Origin: Hippasteria phrygiana
Taxonomy: Eukaryota > Echinodermata > Asteroidea > Valvatida > Goniasteridae
Direction of reading: 5' to 3'
DNA length: 64,000 nt
Assembly: GCA_037893225.1 (NCBI GenBank)
Contig: JAZGUH010000620.1
Coordinates: 186,001-250,000 of the forward strand
Shown: in pieces, positions 12,689-27,900 of the stretch
How positions within the stretch are numbered: the stretch's first letter is position 1
Layout: each line of letters opens with the position of its first letter
Notes under the pieces: model-generated
What the model was told of the DNA's origin: nothing
Databases searched by the model: none
The model's input: only the letters and a program-made list of their open reading frames with translations
Position numbers and translations under genes: made by a program

Positions 12689-14753
12689 CCATACCCCAGG
12701 GAATTTGACATGCACGGAGCAATAAATAGACGGTAACATGTACACAGATGTTGGCCGGAAAGAAAATAAACATTGCGAGGTTTGAATTTTCTCCACAAGT
12801 TTTAACTCTAAGAAGCCGCCGATAATTGCAACATGTAGCGCCAGATCTAAGCTATCCATACATGTCAAAATTACTGAATTTGGTTGATATTTCATGCAAT
12901 TATGAATGAGTAAAGCTAGTCCATACCCCAGGGAATTTGACAGGCATGGAGCAATAAATAAAAGGTAATCTGCACACAGATGGTGGCCGGAAAGAAAATA
13001 AACATTGCGAGGTTGGAATTTTCTCCACAAGTTTTAACTCTAAGAAGCCGCCGATAATTGCAACATGTAGCGCCAGATCTAAGCTATCCATACATGTCAA
13101 AATTACTGAATTTGGTTGATATTTCATGCAATTATGAATGAGTAAAGCAAGTCATACCCCAGGGAATTTGACAGGCATGGAGCAATAAATAGAAGGTAAT
13201 ATGCACACAGATGTTGGCCGGAAAGAAAATATACATTGCGAGGTTTGAATTTTCTCCACAAGTTTTAACTCTAAGAAGCCGCCGATAATTGCAACATGTA
13301 GCGCCAGATCTAAGCTATCCATACATGTCAAAATTACTGAATTTGGTTGATATTTCATGCAATTATGAATGAGTAAAGCAAGTCCATACCCCAGGGAATT
13401 TGACAGGCATGGAGCAATAAATAAGAGGTAATCTGCACACAGATGGTGGCCGGGAAGAAAATAAACATTGCGAGGTTTGAATTTTCTCCACAAGTGTTAA
13501 CTCTAAGAAGCCGCCGATAATTGCAACATGTAGCGCCAGATCTAAGCTATCCATACATGTCAAAATTACTGAATTTGGTTGATATTTCATGCAATTATGA
13601 ATGAGTAAAGCAAGTCCATACCCCAGGGAATTTGACAGGCATGAAGCAATAAATAGACGGTAATATGCACACAGATGTTGGCCGGAAAGAAAATAAACAT
13701 TGCGAGGTTTGAATTTTCTCCACAAGTTTTAACTCTAAGAAGCCGCCGATAATTGCAACATGTAGCGCCAGATCTAAGCTATCCATACATGTCAAAATTA
13801 CTGAATTTGGTTGATATTTCATGCAATTATGAATGAGTAAAGCAAGTCCATACCCCAGGGAATTTGACATGCATGGAGCAATAAATAGACGGTAATATGC
13901 ACACAGATGTTGGCCGGAAAGAAAATAAACATTGCGAGGTTTGAATTTTCTCCACAAGTTTTAACTCTAAGAAGCCGCCGATAATTGCAACATGTAGCGC
14001 CAGATCTAAGCTATCCATACATGTCAAAATTACTGAATTTGGTTGATATTTCATGCAATTATGAATGAGTAAAGCAAGTCATACCCCAGGGAATTTGACA
14101 TGCATGGAGCAATCAATAGAAGGTAATATGCACACAGATGTTGGCCGGAAAGAAAATAAACATTGCGAGGTTTGAATTTTCTCCACAAGTTTTAACTCTA
14201 AGAAGCCGCCGATAATTGCAACATGTAGCGCCAGATCTAAGCTATCCGTACATGTCAAAATTACTGAATTTGATTGATATTTCATGCAATTATGAATGAG
14301 TAAAGCAAGTCCATACCCCAGGGAATTTGACATGCACGGAGCAATAAATAGACGGTAACATGTACACAGATGTTGGCCGGAAAGAAAATAAACATTGCGA
14401 GGTTTGAATTTTCTCCACAAGTTTTAACTCTAAGAAGCCGCCGATAATTGCAACATGTAGCGCCAGATCTAAGCTATCCATACATGTCAAACTTACTGAA
14501 TTTGGTTAATATTTCATGCAATTATGAATGAGTAAAGCAAGTCCATACCCCAGGGAATTTGACATGCATGGAGCAATAAATAGACGGTAACATGTACACA
14601 GATGTTGGCCGGAAAGAAAATAAACATTGCGAGGTTTGAATTTTCTCCACAAGTTTTAACTCTAAGAAGCCGCCGATAATTGCAACATGTAGCGCCAGAT
14701 CTAAGCTATCCATACATGTCAAAATTACTTAATTTGGTTGATATTTCATGCAA

Positions 14754-16839
14754 TTATGAATGAGTAAAGCAAGTCCATACCCCAGGGAATTTGACATGCA
14801 TGGAGCAATAAATAGACGGTAACATGTACACAGATGTTGGCCGGAAAGAAAATAAACATTGCGAGGTTTGAATTTTCTCCACAAGTTTTAACTCTAAGAA
14901 GCCGCCGATAATTGCAACATGTAGCGCCAGATCTAAGCTATCCATACATGTCAAAATCACTGAATTTGGTTGATATTTCATGCAATTATGAATGAGTAAA
15001 GCAAGTCCATACCCCAGAGAATTTGACATGCATGGAGCAATAAATAGACGGTAACATGTACACAGATGTTGGCCGGAAAGAAAATAAACATTGCGAGGTT
15101 TGAATTTTCTCCACAAGTTTTAACTCTAAGAAGCCGCCGATAATTGCAACATGTAGCGCCAGATCTAAGCTATCCATACATGTCAAAATTACTGAATTTG
15201 GTTGATATTTCATGCAATTATGAATGAGTAAAGCTAGTCCATACCCCAGGGAATTTGACAGGCATGGAGCAATAAATAAAAGGTAATCTGCACACAGATG
15301 GTGGCCGGAAAGAAAATAAACATTGCGAGGTTTGAATTTTCTCCACAAGTTTTAACTCTAAGAAGCCGCCGATAATTGCAACATGTAGCGCCAGATCTAA
15401 GCTATCCATACATGTCAAAATTACTGAATTTGGTTGATATTTCATGCAATTATGAATGAGTAAAGCAAGTCATACCCCAGGGAATTTGACAGGCATGGAG
15501 CAATAAATAGAAGGTAATATGCACACAGATGTTGGCCGGAAAGAAAATATACATTGCGAGGTTTGAATTTTCTCCACAAGTTTTAACTCTAAGAAGCCGC
15601 CGGTAATTGCAACATGTAGCGCCAGATCTAAGCTATCCATACATGTCAAAATTACTGAATTTGGTTGATATTTCATGCAATTATGAATGAGTAAAGCAAG
15701 TCCATACCCCAGGGAATTTGACAGGCATGGAGCAATAAATAAGAGGTAATCTGCACACAGATGGTGGCCGGGAAGAAAATAAACATTGCGAGGTTTGAAT
15801 TTTCTCCACAAGTGTTAACTCTAAGAAGCCGCCGATAATTGCAACATGTAGCGCCAGATCTAAGCTATCCATACATGTCAAAATTACTGAATTTGGTTGA
15901 TATTTCATGCAATTATGAATGAGTAAAGCAAGTCCATACCCCAGGGAATTTGACATGCATGGAGCAATAAATAGACGGTAACATGTACACAGATGTTGGC
16001 CGGAAAGAAAATAAACATTGCGAGGTTTGAATTTTCTCCACAAGTTTTAACTCTAAGAAGCCGCCGATAATTGCAACATGTAGCGCCAGATCTAAGCTAT
16101 CCATACATGTCAAAATCACTGAATTTGGTTGATATTTCATGCAATTATGAATGAGTAAAGCAAGTCCATACCCCAGAGAATTTGACATGCATGGAGCAAT
16201 AAATAGACGGTAACATGTACACAGATGTTGGCCGGAAAGAAAATAAACATTGCGAGGTTTGAATTTTCTCCACAAGTTTTAACTCTAAGAAGCCGCCGAT
16301 AATTGCAACATGTAGCGCCAGATCTAAGCTATCCATACATGTCAAAATTACTGAATTTGGTTGATATTTCATGCAATTATGAATGAGTAAAGCTAGTCCA
16401 TACCCCAGGGAATTTGACAGGCATGGAGCAATAAATAGAAGGTAATCTGCACACAGATGGTGGCCGGAAAGAAAATAAACATTGCGAGGTTTGAATTTTC
16501 TCCACAAGTTTTAACTCTAAGAAGCCGCCGATAATTGCAACATGTAGCGCCAGATCTAAGCTATCCATACATGTCAAAATTACTGAATTTGGTTGATATT
16601 TCATGCAATTATGAATGAGTAAAGCAAGTCATACCCCAGGGAATTTGACAGGCATGGAGCAATAAATAGAAGGTAATATGCACACAGATGTTGGCCGGAA
16701 AGAAAATATACATTGCGAGGTTTGAATTTTCTCCACAAGTTTTAACTCTAAGAAGCCGCCGATAATTGCAACATGTAGCGCCAGATCTAAGCTATCCATA
16801 CATGTCAAAATTACTGAATTTGGTTGATATTTCATGCAA
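14754..16839. repeat. 5-mer repeat (1159 bp) in two overlapping copies
   Basis: Monomers beginning at 14754, 14986 and 15470 are repeated 1159 bp later at 15913, 16145 and 16629 with the same family order (alpha, alpha, epsilon, gamma). The beta monomer that follows is shared, while the next differs. The first copy has a private change near 15603 (cggtaatt). Confidence 0.65.
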
Positions 16840-17555
16840 TTATGAATGAGTAAAGCAAGTCCATACCCCAGGGAATTTGACAGGCATGGAGCAATAAATA
16901 AGAGGTAATCTGCACACAGATGGTGGCCGGGAAGAAAATAAACATTGCGAGGTTTGAATTTTCTCCACAAGTGTTAACTCTAAGAAGCCGCCGATAATTG
17001 CAACATGTAGCGCCAGATCTAAGCTATCCATACATGTCAAAATTACTGAATTTGGTTGATATTTCATGCAATTATGAATGAGTAAAGCAAGTCCATACCC
17101 CAGGGAATTTGACAGGCATGGAGCAATAAATAGACGGTAATATGCACACAGATGTTGGCCGGAAAGAAAATAAACATTGCGAGGTTTGAATTTTCTCCAC
17201 AAGTTTTAACTCTAAGAAGCCGCCGATAATTGCAACATGTAGCGCCAGATCTAAGCTATCCATACATGTCAAAATTACTGAATTTGGTTGATATTTCATG
17301 CAATTATGAATGAGTAAAGCAAGTCCATACCCCAGGGAATTTGACATGCATGGAGCAATAAATAGACGGTAATATGCACACAGATGTTGGCCGGAAAGAA
17401 AATAAACATTGCGAGGTTTGAATTTTCTCCACAAGTTTTAACTCTAAGAAGCCGCCGATAATTGCAACATGTAGCGCCAGATCTAAGCTATCCATACATG
17501 TCAAAATTACTGAATTTGGTTGATATTTCATGCAATTATGAATGAGTAAAGCAAG

Positions 17556-20500
17556 TCATACCCCAGGGAATTTGACATGCATGGAGCAATCAATAGAAGG
17601 TAATATGCACACAGATGTTGGCCGGAAAGAAAATAAACATTGCGAGGTTTGAATTTTCTCCACAAGTTTTAACTCTAAGAAGCCGCCGATAATTGCAACA
17701 TGTAGCGCCAGATCTAAGCTATCCATACATGTCAAACTTACTGAATTTGGTTGATATTTCATGCAATTATGAATGAGTAAAGCAAGTCCATACCCCAGGG
17801 AATTTGACATGCATGGAGCAATAAATAGACGGTAACATGTACACAGATGTTGGCCGGAAAGAAAATAAACATTGCGAGGTTTGAATTTTCTCCACAAGTT
17901 TTAACTCTAAGAAGCCGCCGATAATTGCAACATGTAGCGCCAGATCTAAGCTATCCATACATGTCAAAATTACTGAATTTGGTTGATATTTCATGCAATT
18001 ATGAATGAGTAAAGCAAGTCATACCCCAGGGAATTTGACAGGCATGGAGCAATAAATAGAAGGTAATATGCACACAGATGTTGGCCGGAAAGAAAATAAA
18101 CATTGCGAGGTTTGAATTTTCTCCACAAGTTTTAACTCTAAGAAGCCGCCGATAATTGCAACATGTAGCGCCAGATCTAAGCTATCCATACATGTCAAAA
18201 TTACTGAATTTGGTTGATATTTCATGCAATTATGAATGAGTAAAGCAAGTCCATACCCCAGGGAATTTGACAGGCATGGAGCAATAAATAAGAGGTAATC
18301 TGCACACAGATGGTGGCCGGGAAGAAAATAAACATTGCGAGGTTTGAATTTTCTCCACAAGTGTTAACTCTAAGAAGCCGCCGATAATTGCAACATGTAG
18401 CGCCAGATCTAAGCTATCCATACATGTCAAAATTACTTAATTTGGTTGATATTTCATGCAATTATGAATGAGTAAAGCAAGTCCATACCCCAGGGAATTT
18501 GACATGCATGGAGCAATAAATAGACGGTAACATGTACACAGATGTTGGCCGGAAAGAAAATAAACATTGCGAGGTTTGAATTTTCTCCACAAGTTTTAAC
18601 TCTAAGAAGCCGCCGATAATTGCAACATGTAGCGCCAGATCTAAGCTATCCATACATGTCAAAATCACTGAATTTGGTTGATATTTCATGCAATTATGAA
18701 TGAGTAAAGCAAGTCCATACCCCAGAGAATTTGACATGCATGGAGCAATAAATAGACGGTAACATGTACACAGATGTTGGCCGGAAAGAAAATAAACATT
18801 GCGAGGTTTGAATTTTCTCCACAAGTTTTAACTCTAAGAAGCCGCCGATAATTGCAACATGTAGCGCCAGATCTAAGCTATCCATACATGTCAAAATTAC
18901 TGAATTTTGTTGATATTTCATGCAATTATGAATGAGTAAAGCAAGTCATACCCCAGGGAATTTGACAGGCATGGAGCAATAAATAGAAGGTAATATGCAC
19001 ACAGATGTTGGCCGGAAAGAAAATATACATTGCGAGGTTTGAATTTTCTCCACAAGTTTTAACTCTAAGAAGCCGCCGATAATTGCAACATGTAGCGCCA
19101 GATCTAAGCTATCCATACATGTCAAAATTACTGAATTTGGTTGATATTTCATGCAATTATGAATGAGTAAAGCAAGTCCATACCCCAGGGAATTTGACAG
19201 GCATGGAGCAATAAATAAGAGGTAATCTGCACACAGATGGTGGCCGGGAAGAAAATAAACATTGCGAGGTTTGAATTTTCTCCACAAGTGTTAACTCTAA
19301 GAAGCCGCCGATAATTGCAACATGTAGCGCCAGATCTAAGCTATCCATACATGTCAAAATTACTGAATTTGGTTGATATTTCATGCAATTATGAATGAGT
19401 AAAGCAAGTCCATACCCCAGGGAATTTGACAGGCATGGAGCAATAAATAGACGGTAATATGCACACAGATGTTGGCCGGAAAGAAAATAAACATTGCGAG
19501 GTTTGAATTTTCTCCACAAGTTTTAACTCTAAGAAGCCGCCGATAATTGCAACATGTAGCGCCAGATCTAAGCTATCCATACATGTCAAAATTACTGAAT
19601 TTGGTTGATATTTCATGCAATTATGAATGAGTAAAGCAAGTCCATACCCCAGGGAATTTGACATGCATGGAGCAATAAATAGACGGTAATATGCACACAG
19701 ATGTTGGCCGGAAAGAAAATAAACATTGCGAGGTTTGAATTTTCTCCACAAGTTTTAACTCTAAGAAGCCGCCGATAATTGCAACATGTAGCGCCAGATC
19801 TAAGCTATCCATACATGTCAAAATTACTGAATTTGGTTGATATTTCATGCAATTATGAATGAGTAAAGCAAGTCATACCCCAGGGAATTTGACATGCATG
19901 GAGCAATCAATAGAAGGTAATATGCACACAGATGTTGGCCGGAAAGAAAATAAACATTGCGAGGTTTGAATTTTCTCCACAAGTTTTAACTCTAAGAAGC
20001 CGCCGATAATTGCAACATGTAGCGCCAGATCTAAGCTATCCGTACATGTCAAAATTACTGAATTTGATTGATATTTCATGCAATTATGAATGAGTAAAGC
20101 AAGTCCATACCCCAGGGAATTTGACATGCACGGAGCAATAAATAGACGGTAACATGTACACAGATGTTGGCCGGAAAGAAAATAAACATTGCGAGGTTTG
20201 AATTTTCTCCACAAGTTTTAACTCTAAGAAGCCGCCGATAATTGCAACATGTAGCGCCAGATCTAAGCTATCCATACATGTCAAAATTACTGAATTTGGT
20301 TGATATTTCATGCAATTATGAATGAGTAAAGCAAGTCATACCCCAGGGAATTTGACAGGCATGGAGCAATAAATAGAAGGTAATATGCACACAGATGTTG
20401 GCCGGAAAGAAAATAAACATTGCGAGGTTTGAATTTTCTCCACAAGTTTTAACTCTAAGAAGCCGCCGATAATTGCAACATGTAGCGCCAGATCTAAGCT

Positions 20501-22189
20501 ATCCATACATGTCAAAATTACTGAATTTGGTTGATATTTCATGCAATTATGAATGAGTAAAGCAAGTCCATACCCCAGGGAATTTGACAGGCATGGAGCA
20601 ATAAATAAGAGGTAATCTGCACACAGATGGTGGCCGGGAAGAAAATAAACATTGCGAGGTTTGAATTTTCTCCACAAGTGTTAACTCTAAGAAGCCGCCG
20701 ATAATTGCAACATGTAGCGCCAGATCTAAGCTATCCATACATGTCAAAATTACTTAATTTGGTTGATATTTCATGCAATTATGAATGAGTAAAGCAAGTC
20801 CATACCTCAGGGAATTTGACATGCATGGAGCAATAAATAGACGGTAACATGTACACAGATGTTGGCCGGAAAGAAAATAAACATTGCGAGGTTTGAATTT
20901 TCTCCACAAGTTTTAACTCTAAGAAGCCGCCGATAATTGCAACATGTAGCGCCAGATCTAAGCTATCCATACATGTCAAAATCACTGAATTTGGTTGATA
21001 TTTCATGCAATTATGAATGAGTAAAGCAAGTCCATACCCCAGAGAATTTGACATGCATGGAGCAATAAATAGACGGTAACATGTACACAGATGTTGGCCG
21101 GAAAGAAAATAAACATTGCGAGGTTTGAATTTTCTCCACAAGTTTTAACTCTAAGAAGCCGCCGATAATTGCAACATGTAGCGCCAGATCTAAGCTATCC
21201 ATACATGTCAAAATTACTGAATTTGGTTGATATTTCATGCAATTATGAATGAGTAAAGCTAGTCCATACCCCAGGGAATTTGACAGGCATGGAGCAATAA
21301 ATAAAAGGTAATCTGCACACAGATGGTGGCCGGAAAGAAAATAAACATTGCGAGGTTTGAATTTTCTCCACAAGTTTTAACTCTAAGAAGCCGCCGATAA
21401 TTGCAACATGTAGCGCCAGATCTAAGCTATCCATACATGTCAAAATTACTGAATTTGGTTGATATTTCATGCAATTATGAATGAGTAAAGCAAGTCATAC
21501 CCCAGGGAATTTGACAGGCATGGAGCAATAAATAGAAGGTAATATGCACACAGATGTTGGCCGGAAAGAAAATATACATTGCGAGGTTTGAATTTTCTCC
21601 ACAAGTTTTAACTCTAAGAAGCCGCCGATAATTGCAACATGTAGCGCCAGATCTAAGCTATCCATACATGTCAAAATTACTGAATTTGGTTGATATTTCA
21701 TGCAATTATGAATGAGTAAAGCAAGTCCATACCCCAGGGAATTTGACAGGCATGGAGCAATAAATAAGAGGTAATCTGCACACAGATGGTGGCCGGGAAG
21801 AAAATAAACATTGCGAGGTTTGAATTTTCTCCACAAGTGTTAACTCTAAGAAGCCGCCGATAATTGCAACATGTAGCGCCAGATCTAAGCTATCCATACA
21901 TGTCAAAATTACTGAATTTGGTTGATATTTCATGCAATTATGAATGAGTAAAGCAAGTCCATACCCCAGGGAATTTGACAGGCATGGAGCAATAAATAGA
22001 CGGTAATATGCACACAGATGTTGGCCGGAAAGAAAATAAACATTGCGAGGTTTGAATTTTCTCCACAAGTTTTAACTCTAAGAAGCCGCCGATAATTGCA
22101 ACATGTAGCGCCAGATCTAAGCTATCCATACATGTCAAAATTACTGAATTTGGTTGATATTTCATGCAATTATGAATGAGTAAAGCAAG
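17556..22189. repeat. 10-mer repeat (2317 bp), two tandem copies
   Basis: Each half starts with a zeta monomer (17556 and 19873) and the next zeta starts at 22190, giving two units of 2317 bp: ten monomers with three of the 231-bp class. Family order agrees over the first half of each unit. In the second copy an epsilon monomer near 21243 is gained and one delta monomer of the cassette is lost, so length is conserved although content is not. Zeta-associated changes (tatccgtaca, tttgattg) are present after 19873 and 22190 but missing after 17556. Confidence 0.65.
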
Positions 22190-23810
22190 TCATACCCCAG
22201 GGAATTTGACATGCATGGAGCAATCAATAGAAGGTAATATGCACACAGATGTTGGCCGGAAAGAAAATAAACATTGCGAGGTTTGAATTTTCTCCACAAG
22301 TTTTAACTCTAAGAAGCCGCCGATAATTGCAACATGTAGCGCCAGATCTAAGCTATCCGTACATGTCAAAATTACTGAATTTGATTGATATTTCATGCAA
22401 TTATGAATGAGTAAAGCAAGTCCATACCCCAGGGAATTTGACATGCACGGAGCAATAAATAGACGGTAACATGTACACAGATGTTGGCCGGAAAGAAAAT
22501 AAACATTGCGAGGTTTGAATTTTCTCCACAAGTTTTAACTCTAAGAAGCCGCCGATAATTGCAACATGTAGCGCCAGATCTAAGCTATCCATACATGTCA
22601 AACTTACTGAATTTGGTTGATATTTCATGCAATTATGAATGAGTAAAGCAAGTCCATACCCCAGGGAATTTGACATGCATGGAGCAATAAATAGACGGTA
22701 ACATGTACACAGATGTTGGCCGGAAAGAAAATAAACATTGCGAGGTTTGAATTTTCTCCACAAGTTTTAACTCTAAGAAGCCGCCGATAATTGCAACATG
22801 TAGCGCCAGATCTAAGCTATCCATACATGTCAAAATTACTGAATTTGGTTGATATTTCATGCAATTATGAATGAGTAAAGCAAGTCATACCCCAGGGAAT
22901 TTGACAGGCATGGAGCAATAAATAGAAGGTAATATGCACACAGATGTTGGCCGGAAAGAAAATAAACATTGCGAGGTTTGAATTTTCTCCACAAGTTTTA
23001 ACTCTAAGAAGCCGCCGATAATTGCAACATGTAGCGCCAGATCTAAGCTATCCATACATGTCAAAATTACTGAATTTGGTTGATATTTCATGCAATTATG
23101 AATGAGTAAAGCAAGTCCATACCCAGGGAATTTGACATGCATGGAGCAATAAATAGACGGTAACATGTACACAGATGTTGGCCGGGAAGAAAATAAACAT
23201 TGCGAGGTTTGAATTTTCTCCACAAGTGTTAACTCTAAGAAGCCGCCGATAATTGCAACATGTAGCGCCAGATCTAAGCTATCCATACATGTCAAAATTA
23301 CTGAATTTGGTTGATATTTCATGCAATTATGAATGAGTAAAGCAAGTCCATACCCCAGGGAATTTGACATGCATGGAGCAATAAATAGACGGTAACATGT
23401 ACACAGATGTTGGCCGGAAAGAAAATAAACATTGCGAGGTTTGAATTTTCTCCACAAGTTTTAACTCTAAGAAGCCGCCGATAATTGCAACATGTAGCGC
23501 CAGATCTAAGCTATCCATACATGTCAAAATTACTGAATTTGGTTGATATTTCATGCAATTATGAATGAGTAAAGCTAGTCCATACCCCAGGGAATTTGAC
23601 AGGCATGGAGCAATAAATAAAAGGTAATCTGCACACAGATGGTGGCCGGAAAGAAAATAAACATTGCGAGGTTTGAATTTTCTCCACAAGTTTTAACTCT
23701 AAGAAGCCGCCGATAATTGCAACATGTAGCGCCAGATCTAAGCTATCCATACATGTCAAAATTACTGAATTTGGTTGATATTTCATGCAATTATGAATGA
23801 GTAAAGCAAG
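22190..23810. repeat. Seven-monomer block, repeated at 29836-31456
   Basis: Offset 7646 bp (33 monomers). The copies share a zeta start at 22190/29836, the tatccgtaca and tttgattg changes, the aaacttact monomer at about 22598/30244, and the rare tacccagg deletion at 23121/30767. The match breaks on the left, where one delta monomer is extra in the second copy, and on the right after the gamma monomer that carries aatatacattg. Confidence 0.75.
23097..23327. repeat. 231-bp monomer with the rare tacccagg deletion (copy 1 of 4)
   Basis: Here the lost base is one C of the CCCC run (tacccagggaa at 23120-23130), while gtccata is intact. The same event appears at about 30767, 34473 and 48141. All four monomers stand right after a gamma monomer, which points to one mutation copied by later rearrangements. 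Confidence 0.75.
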
Positions 23811-24948
23811 TCATACCCCAGGGAATTTGACAGGCATGGAGCAATAAATAGAAGGTAATATGCACACAGATGTTGGCCGGAAAGAAAATATACATTGCGA
23901 GGTTTGAATTTTCTCCACAAGTTTTAACTCTAAGAAGCCGCCGATAATTGCAACATGTAGCGCCAGATCTAAGCTATCCATACATGTCAAAATTACTGAA
24001 TTTGGTTGATATTTCATGCAATTATGAATGAGTAAAGCAAGTCCATACCCCAGGGAATTTGACAGGCATGGAGCAATAAATAAGAGGTAATCTGCACACA
24101 GATGGTGGCCGGGAAGAAAATAAACATTGCGAGGTTTGAATTTTCTCCACAAGTGTTAACTCTAAGAAGCCGCCGATAATTGCAACATGTAGCGCCAGAT
24201 CTAAGCTATCCATACATGTCAAAATTACTGAATTTGGTTGATATTTCATGCAATTATGAATGAGTAAAGCAAGTCCATACCCCAGGGAATTTGACATGCA
24301 TGGAGCAATAAATAGACGGTAATATGCACACAGATGTTGGCCTGAAAGAAAATAAACATTGCGAGGTTTGAATTTTCTCCACAAGTTTTAACTCTAAGAA
24401 GCCGCCGATAATTGCAACATGTAGCGCCAGATCTAAGCTATCCATACATGTCAAAATTACTGAATTTGGTTGATATTTCATGCAATTATGAATGAGTAAA
24501 GCAAGTCATACCCCAGGGAATTTGACAGGCATGGAGCAATAAATAGAAGGTAATATGCACACAGATGTTGGCCGGAAAGAAAATAAACATTGCGAGGTTT
24601 GAATTTTCTCCACAAGTTTTAACTCTAAGAAGCCGCCGATAATTGCAACATGTAGCGCCAGATCTAAGCTATCCATACATGTCAAAATTACTGAATTTGG
24701 TTGATATTTCATGCAATTATGAATGAGTAAAGCAAGTCCATACCCCAGGGAATTTGACATGCATGGAGCAATAAATAGACGGTAACATGTACACAGATGT
24801 TGGCCGGGAAGAAAATAAACATTGCGAGGTTTGAATTTTCTCCACAAGTGTTAACTCTAAGAAGCCGCCGATAATTGCAACATGTAGCGCCAGATCTAAG
24901 CTATCCATACATGTCAAAATTACTGAATTTGGTTGATATTTCATGCAA

Positions 24949-27900
24949 TTATGAATGAGTAAAGCAAGTCCATACCCCAGGGAATTTGACATGCATGGAG
25001 CAATAAATAGACGGTAACATGTACACAGATGTTGGCCGGAAAGAAAATAAACATTGCGAGGTTTGAATTTTCTCCACAAGTTTTAACTCTAAGAAGCCGC
25101 CGATAATTGCAACATGTAGCGCCAGATCTAAGCTATCCATACATGTCAAAATCACTGAATTTGGTTGATATTTCATGCAATTATGAATGAGTAAAGCTAG
25201 TCCATACCCCAGGGAATTTGACAGGCATGGAGCAATAAATAAAAGGTAATCTGCACACAGATGGTGGCCGGAAAGAAAATAAACATTGCGAGGTTTGAAT
25301 TTTCTCCACAAGTTTTAACTCTAAGAAGCCGCCGATAATTGCAACATGTAGCGCCAGATCTAAGCTATCCATACATGTCAAAATTACTGAATTTGGTTGA
25401 TATTTCATGCAATTATGAATGAGTAAAGCAAGTCCATATCCCAGGGAATTTGACATGCATGGAGCAATAAATAGACGGTAATATGCACACAGATGTTGGC
25501 CGGAAAGAAAATAAACATTGCGAGGTTTGAATTTTCTCCACAAGTGTTAACTCTAAGAAGCCGCCGATAATTGCAACATGTAGCGCCAGATCTAAGCTAT
25601 CCATACATCTCAAAATTACTGAATTTGGTTGATATTTCATGCAATTATGAATGAGTAAAGCAAGTCATACCCCAGGGAATTTGACAGGCATGGAGCAATA
25701 AATAGAAGGTAATATGCACACAGATGTTGGCCGGAAAGAAAATAAACATTGCGAGGTTTGAATTTTCTCCACAAGTTTTAACTCTAAGAAGCCGCCGATA
25801 ATTGCAACATGTAGCGCCAGATCTAAGCTATCCATACATGTCAAAATTACTGAATTTGGTTGATATTTCATGCAATTATGAATGAGTAAAGCAAGTCCAT
25901 ACCCCAGGGAATTTGACAGGCATGGAGCAATAAATAAGAGGTAATCTGCACACAGATGGTGGCCGGGAAGAAAATAAACATTGCGAGGTTTGAATTTTCT
26001 CCACAAGTGTTAACTCTAAGAAGCCGCCGATAATTGCAACATGTAGCGCCAGATCTAAGCTATCCATACATGTCAAAATTACTGAATTTGGTTGATATTT
26101 CATGCAATTATGAATGAGTAAAGCAAGTCCATATCCCAGGGAATTTGACATGCATGGAGCAATAAATAGACGGTAATATGCACACAGATGTTGGCCGGAA
26201 AGAAAATAAACATTGCGAGGTTTGAATTTTCTCCACAAGTGTTAACTCTAAGAAGCCGCCGATAATTGCAACATGTAGCGCCAGATCTAAGCTATCCATA
26301 CATCTCAAAATTACTGAATTTGGTTGATATTTCATGCAATTATGAATGAGTAAAGCAAGTCATACCCCAGGGAATTTGACAGGCATGGAGCAATAAATAG
26401 AAGGTAATATGCACACAGATGTTGGCCGGAAAGAAAATAAACATTGCGAGGTTTGAATTTTCTCCACAAGTTTTAACTCTAAGAAGCCGCCGATAATTGC
26501 AACATGTAGCGCCAGATCTAAGCTATCCATACATGTCAAAATTACTGAATTTGGTTGATATTTCATGCAATTATGAATGAGTAAAGCAAGTCCATACCCC
26601 AGGGAATTTGACAGGCATGGAGCAATAAATAAGAGGTAATCTGCACACAGATGGTGGCCGGGAAGAAAATAAACATTGCGAGGTTTGAATTTTCTCCACA
26701 AGTGTTAACTCTAAGAAGCCGCCGATAATTGCAACATGTAGCGCCAGATCTAAGCTATCCATACATGTCAAAATTACTGAATTTGGTTGATATTTCATGC
26801 AATTATGAATGAGTAAAGCAAGTCCATACCCCAGGGAATTTGACAGGCATGGAGCAATAAATAGACGGTAATATGCACACAGATGTTGGCCGGAAAGAAA
26901 ATAAACATTGCGAGGTTTGAATTTTCTCCACAAGTTTTAACTCTAAGAAGCCGCCGATAATTGCAACATGTAGCGCCAGATCTAAGCTATCCATACATGT
27001 CAAAATTACTGAATTTGGTTGATATTTCATGCAATTATGAATGAGTAAAGCAAGTCCATACCCCAGGGAATTTGACATGCATGGAGCAATAAATAGACGG
27101 TAATATGCACACAGATGTTGGCCGGAAAGAAAATAAACATTGCGAGGTTTGAATTTTCTCCACAAGTTTTAACTCTAAGAAGCCGCCGATAATTGCAACA
27201 TGTAGCGCCAGATCTAAGCTATCCATACATGTCAAAATTACTGAATTTGGTTGATATTTCATGCAATTATGAATGAGTAAAGCAAGTCATACCCCAGGGA
27301 ATTTGACATGCATGGAGCAATCAATAGAAGGTAATATGCACACAGATGTTGGCCGGAAAGAAAATAAACATTGCGAGGTTTGAATTTTCTCCACAAGTTT
27401 TAACTCTAAGAAGCCGCCGATAATTGCAACATGTAGCGCCAGATCTAAGCTATCCATACATGTCAAAATTACTGAATTTGGTTGATATTTCATGCAATTA
27501 TGAATGAGTAAAGCAAGTCCATACCCCAGGGAATTTGACATGCATGGAGCAATAAATAGACGGTAACATGTACACAGATGTTGGCCGGGAAGAAAATAAA
27601 CATTGCGAGGTTTGAATTTTCTCCACAAGTGTTAACTCTAAGAAGCCGCCGATAATTGCAACATGTAGCGCCAGATCTAAGCTATCCATACATGTCAAAA
27701 TCACTGAATTTGGTTGATATTTCATGCAATTATGAATGAGTAAAGCTAGTCCATACCCCAGGGAATTTGACAGGCATGGAGCAATAAATAAAAGGTAATC
27801 TGCACACAGATGGTGGCCGGAAAGAAAATAAACATTGCGAGGTTTGAATTTTCTCCACAAGTTTTAACTCTAAGAAGCCGCCGATAATTGCAACATGTAG

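Noticed and set aside
22885..23457. 190-codon minus-strand frames (also 30531-31103, 34237-34809, 47905-48477)
   Set aside because: Their extra length comes only from the rare tacccagg deletion, which joins two monomer frames without creating the usual stop. The second half just repeats the first.
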